Positions 7,120 through 8,811 of a stretch of 8,811 nucleotides of DNA are shown here, piece by piece. Made by a program: the position numbers and the translations under genes. Source of the DNA: an uncultured Clostridia bacterium. GTDB lineage: Bacteria > Bacillota > Clostridia > UBA1381. Location: contig CAKSFY010000093.1 in the NCBI GenBank assembly GCA_934454035.1, forward strand, positions 1-8,811, written 5' to 3'. The notes under the pieces are model-generated. The model made no database searches, was not told where the DNA came from, and saw nothing but the letters and a program-made list of their open reading frames with translations. Position 1 is the stretch's first letter. Each line of letters opens with the position of its first letter.

Positions 7120-8033
7120 TAATCCGCCAGCTTATCCTGCATTCTGAAATAGAAACAGGTCACAATCATAAGTATACTAAATGTCACAACTCCGAGTGCA
7201 AGTGCTTTTTCCGGCTGAAAGTTCTGAAATGCATATTTAAACGATTGCAGGTTCAGGCTGATTGACGCATTGTTAGGTCCGCCGTCGGTCATTGTCATCG
7301 GCTCTGTCATAACCTGGAACACACCGATGATTTGTCTTACAAACGATAAAAGCATAATAGGAAAAATTGTCGGCATGGTAACGGTTGCAAATCTTCTCGG
7401 AATACTTGCTCCGTCAATTTTTGCCGCCTCGTAAAGCTCTTGATTTACACCCTGCAGGGAAGCCAAGTACAACAGCATTGTACTGCCCATGCCATGCCAG
7501 GTCATCATTACAATTATAAGCGGAATTGTCTGCTTTGAATTTTGCAGCCACTGCTGCGCCGGGATTCCGAATTTTGCAAGTATCATATTAAGAACTCCCG
7601 AATCTCCCGGTAAATACAAAAAGTACCAGATAAGCCCTGCCGCAACAGCCGGACAAATTGCCGGGAAATATATCGCAGCCTTTAAAAATGAATTCATATG
7701 TACAATTTCGTTAATCAGCACCGCCAAAAATATCGGGGGCAAAAAGCCTATCACAAATGACCAAAGCACATACAAAGCACTGTTTGTTAATGTTTTTATA
7801 AATAATGTATCGGTCAAAACGGTTTTATAGTTTTCAAAGCCGACAAACTCAACCGGAATGTAATTTTTAAGCCTGAAAAATGAATATACCATTCCGACGC
7901 CTATCGGACGCCATACAAAGAAATAGAACAGCAACACACTCGGAATAAGCAAAATCCACGCTGTCAGATTCCTTTGAAACAAGCCCTTGATTCCGCCGCT
8001 TTTATTTTTTTTCTTGTTATCCAATTTGTTCAT
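7119..8033 (-). CDS. Carbohydrate ABC transporter permease, MalF/UgpA/LplB type
   Basis: This membrane subunit pairs with the MalG-type permease downstream. Counting from the ATG at 8033 it has 304 residues, a basic cytoplasmic N-terminus (KKKNK) and about six membrane segments (near 24-46, 82-107, 115-140, 170-192, 222-243 and 280-298). The EAA loop is clear: E202-A203-A204, D207-G208 and Pro221. The T-D-G-G-P-N-N segment after the loop is characteristic of MalF-type subunits. The start is uncertain. GAAAGGA touches this ATG, whereas a TTG at 8024 lies 9 bases after it, giving 301 residues; a further TTG at 8048 has no ribosome site. All choices change only the cytoplasmic tail. The gene follows the sugar-binding protein gene after 70 bases. 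LplB/YteP-like relatives import pectin-derived or other plant oligosaccharides, but the substrate here is not established. Confidence 0.95.
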   Translation of the reverse strand: MNKLDNKKKNKSGGIKGLFQRNLTAWILLIPSVLLFYFFVWRPIGVGMVYSFFRLKNYIPVEFVGFENYKTVLTDTLFIKTLTNSALYVLWSFVIGFLPPIFLAVLINEIVHMNSFLKAAIYFPAICPAVAAGLIWYFLYLPGDSGVLNMILAKFGIPAQQWLQNSKQTIPLIIVMMTWHGMGSTMLLYLASLQGVNQELYEAAKIDGASIPRRFATVTMPTIFPIMLLSFVRQIIGVFQVMTEPMTMTDGGPNNASISLNLQSFKYAFQNFQPEKALALGVVTFSILMIVTCFYFRMQDKLAD

Positions 8034-8040
8034 TCCTTTC
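8034..8040 (-). promoter_or_regulatory. Ribosome binding site with unusual spacing
   Basis: The minus strand reads GAAAGGAATGAACAAATTG. The purine-rich site directly abuts ATG (8031-8033) with no spacer, but is 9 bases from an in-frame TTG (8022-8024). The other GAAAGGA sites in this operon sit 7 and 8 bases before their starts, so TTG initiation is a real possibility for this permease and would lower its output relative to the binding protein. Confidence 0.5.
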
Positions 8041-8060
8041 TGTCCCAAACAAGCATAGCC

Positions 8061-8088
8061 GAAGCCGCATTCTGCATATAGCGGCTCC
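8061..8088 (-). other. Intercistronic stem-loop between binding protein and permease genes
   Basis: In minus-strand RNA GGAGCCGC (8088-8081) pairs with GCGGCTTC (8068-8061), 8 bp including one G-U pair. Two more A-U pairs can form past a single-base bulge, leaving a 7-base loop. The G-U position would be a mismatch on the opposite strand. No U tract follows. Stems at this point in sugar importer operons, as in malE-malF, can protect the binding-protein mRNA and keep that protein in excess over the permeases. The pairing is seen directly; the role is inferred. Confidence 0.5.
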
Positions 8089-8103
8089 TGCTCACTCTAA
8101 TCA

Positions 8104-8811
8104 TTACGATTCTGCTTTATCAAGAAAGTTAGCCTGGAAATCGGCATTCGCCTTCTTGATAAGTGCAGCCGGGTCAGCATCCTTTTCCGTAAGCACGGCT
8201 TGTATGCAGGAATCAAGCATTGAGTACAAGTCCTGGCAGTTCATCGGCTCCTCCGGCTTAACGTTTACATCGGACATATCAAAGGACGACTCAACCATCT
8301 TAAGATCAATATTTGCCATCTCTCTTGCAAGAGCGTCAACCTTCTTTGACAAATCCGGCAAATCCCATATTCCCGTTGTTCCTTGATATACTATTGAATA
8401 CCCGTCGCTCAACTGTGTATTAAGATTTTCCTTTTGCTTTTCCAAGTATGCAGCTTGCTCCTCCTCAGTTATAGCCGGCTTGTATCCGTACGAGATTTCA
8501 AGCCACTTAAGGCAGGCTTCAACCTGTTCCTTTGTTGCGTTTTGCGCAAACATCCATGTTTTGCCGCCAAGAAGTGCATATCTGCCTTTAGGTCCTGCCG
8601 GCATTTTTGTATATGACCATCTGTCAAACGACATTCCGTAAGTCTGAGTAAGATATACATCAGGTCTTGATGTCATATACATAGCGCCCTGGTCTACTGC
8701 AAACAGCTTCTGCATTTCCTGTTGATCAATAAGCGCGTTATCGGGAAGAGCGTTATATTTCCATTTCAAATCCTTTACAAATTGCAATGCCGCTATACAC
8801 TCGGGTGAATC
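8104..8811 (-). CDS. Extracellular sugar-binding protein of ABC importer (C-terminal part)
   Basis: The frame is open to the right edge, so only the last 235 residues are present; the signal peptide, lipobox Cys and N-lobe are outside. The visible part fits the C-terminal half of a family 1 solute-binding protein (MalE/LplA type). It has a G-A-M-Y-M-T strand (42-47), P-A-G-P-K-G (71-76), then G-G-K-T-W-M-F (82-88) before a helix with K-W-L-E. These correspond to the usual 'GAAM...PxGPxG...GGxxW' order of the family. Such lipoproteins sit on the outer face of the membrane and deliver sugar to the permeases encoded next. A TTG inside this frame at 8787 should not be taken as its start, because coding continues upstream as DSPECIAA. 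It is the most upstream gene seen, so the operon promoter probably lies outside the window. The sugar cannot be named. Confidence 0.9.
   Translation of the reverse strand, partial: DSPECIAALQFVKDLKWKYNALPDNALIDQQEMQKLFAVDQGAMYMTSRPDVYLTQTYGMSFDRWSYTKMPAGPKGRYALLGGKTWMFAQNATKEQVEACLKWLEISYGYKPAITEEEQAAYLEKQKENLNTQLSDGYSIVYQGTTGIWDLPDLSKKVDALAREMANIDLKMVESSFDMSDVNVKPEEPMNCQDLYSMLDSCIQAVLTEKDADPAALIKKANADFQANFLDKAES

Noticed and set aside
7489..7830. A 113-codon open frame on the plus strand
   Set aside because: It is antisense to the MalF-type permease, whose membrane segments and EAA loop are unmistakable. It is a shadow frame.
8469..8660. A 63-codon minus-strand frame inside the binding-protein gene
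   Set aside because: It overlaps the binding-protein frame, which shows family motifs, and has no independent ribosome site or recognisable product.

Overview
The window reads as part of one leftward (minus-strand) operon from a low-to-moderate GC, Gram-positive anaerobe, most likely a gut or rumen Clostridia member. Reasons are the strong Shine-Dalgarno sequences (AAAGGAGG, GGGAGG, GAAAGGA), S-layer homology (SLH) domains, Gram-positive style signal peptides (MKKK plus a hydrophobic core), FIVAR-like helical modules alternating with discoidin-type modules, and a binding protein/permease/permease sugar importer with no ATPase beside it. Genus cannot be fixed from the sequence.

In transcription order (right to left): (1) the C-terminal 235 residues of an extracellular sugar-binding protein, cut by the right window edge; (2) and (3) two MalF/MalG-type (CUT1) permeases, each with an EAA loop, the second translationally coupled to the first; (4) an 832-residue secreted protein with three discoidin (F5/8 type C, CBM32-like) modules separated by FIVAR-like helical spacers and closed by a small beta module; (5) a roughly 634-residue secreted protein of the same build with two discoidin modules; (6) a 513-residue secreted protein with an N-terminal beta domain, a helical middle, a Gly/Ser linker and two full SLH repeats, coupled to gene 5. 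The third SLH repeat stops short a few bases after an A7 run near the left edge.

The layout suggests a glycan capture and uptake locus. The SLH protein can anchor to the cell wall, the two discoidin proteins look like non-catalytic glycan or cell-surface binders, and the importer would take up the released oligosaccharides, presumably energised by an ATPase encoded elsewhere (the MsmX pattern). No glycoside hydrolase, lyase, esterase, regulator or ATPase lies in the window, so the substrate is unknown. That the binders work with the importer is inferred from co-orientation and short gaps (70, 14, 100, 105 and 15 bases).

The most notable non-coding structure is a 16-bp uninterrupted stem with a 4-base loop between genes 4 and 5. 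It is complete only in the transcript strand, because two positions pair as G-U there. A smaller stem with a similar strand bias lies between the binding-protein gene and the first permease gene. Neither is followed by a U tract. There is no gene-free stretch above 300 bases, and no tRNA, rRNA, mobile element or CRISPR array was seen.
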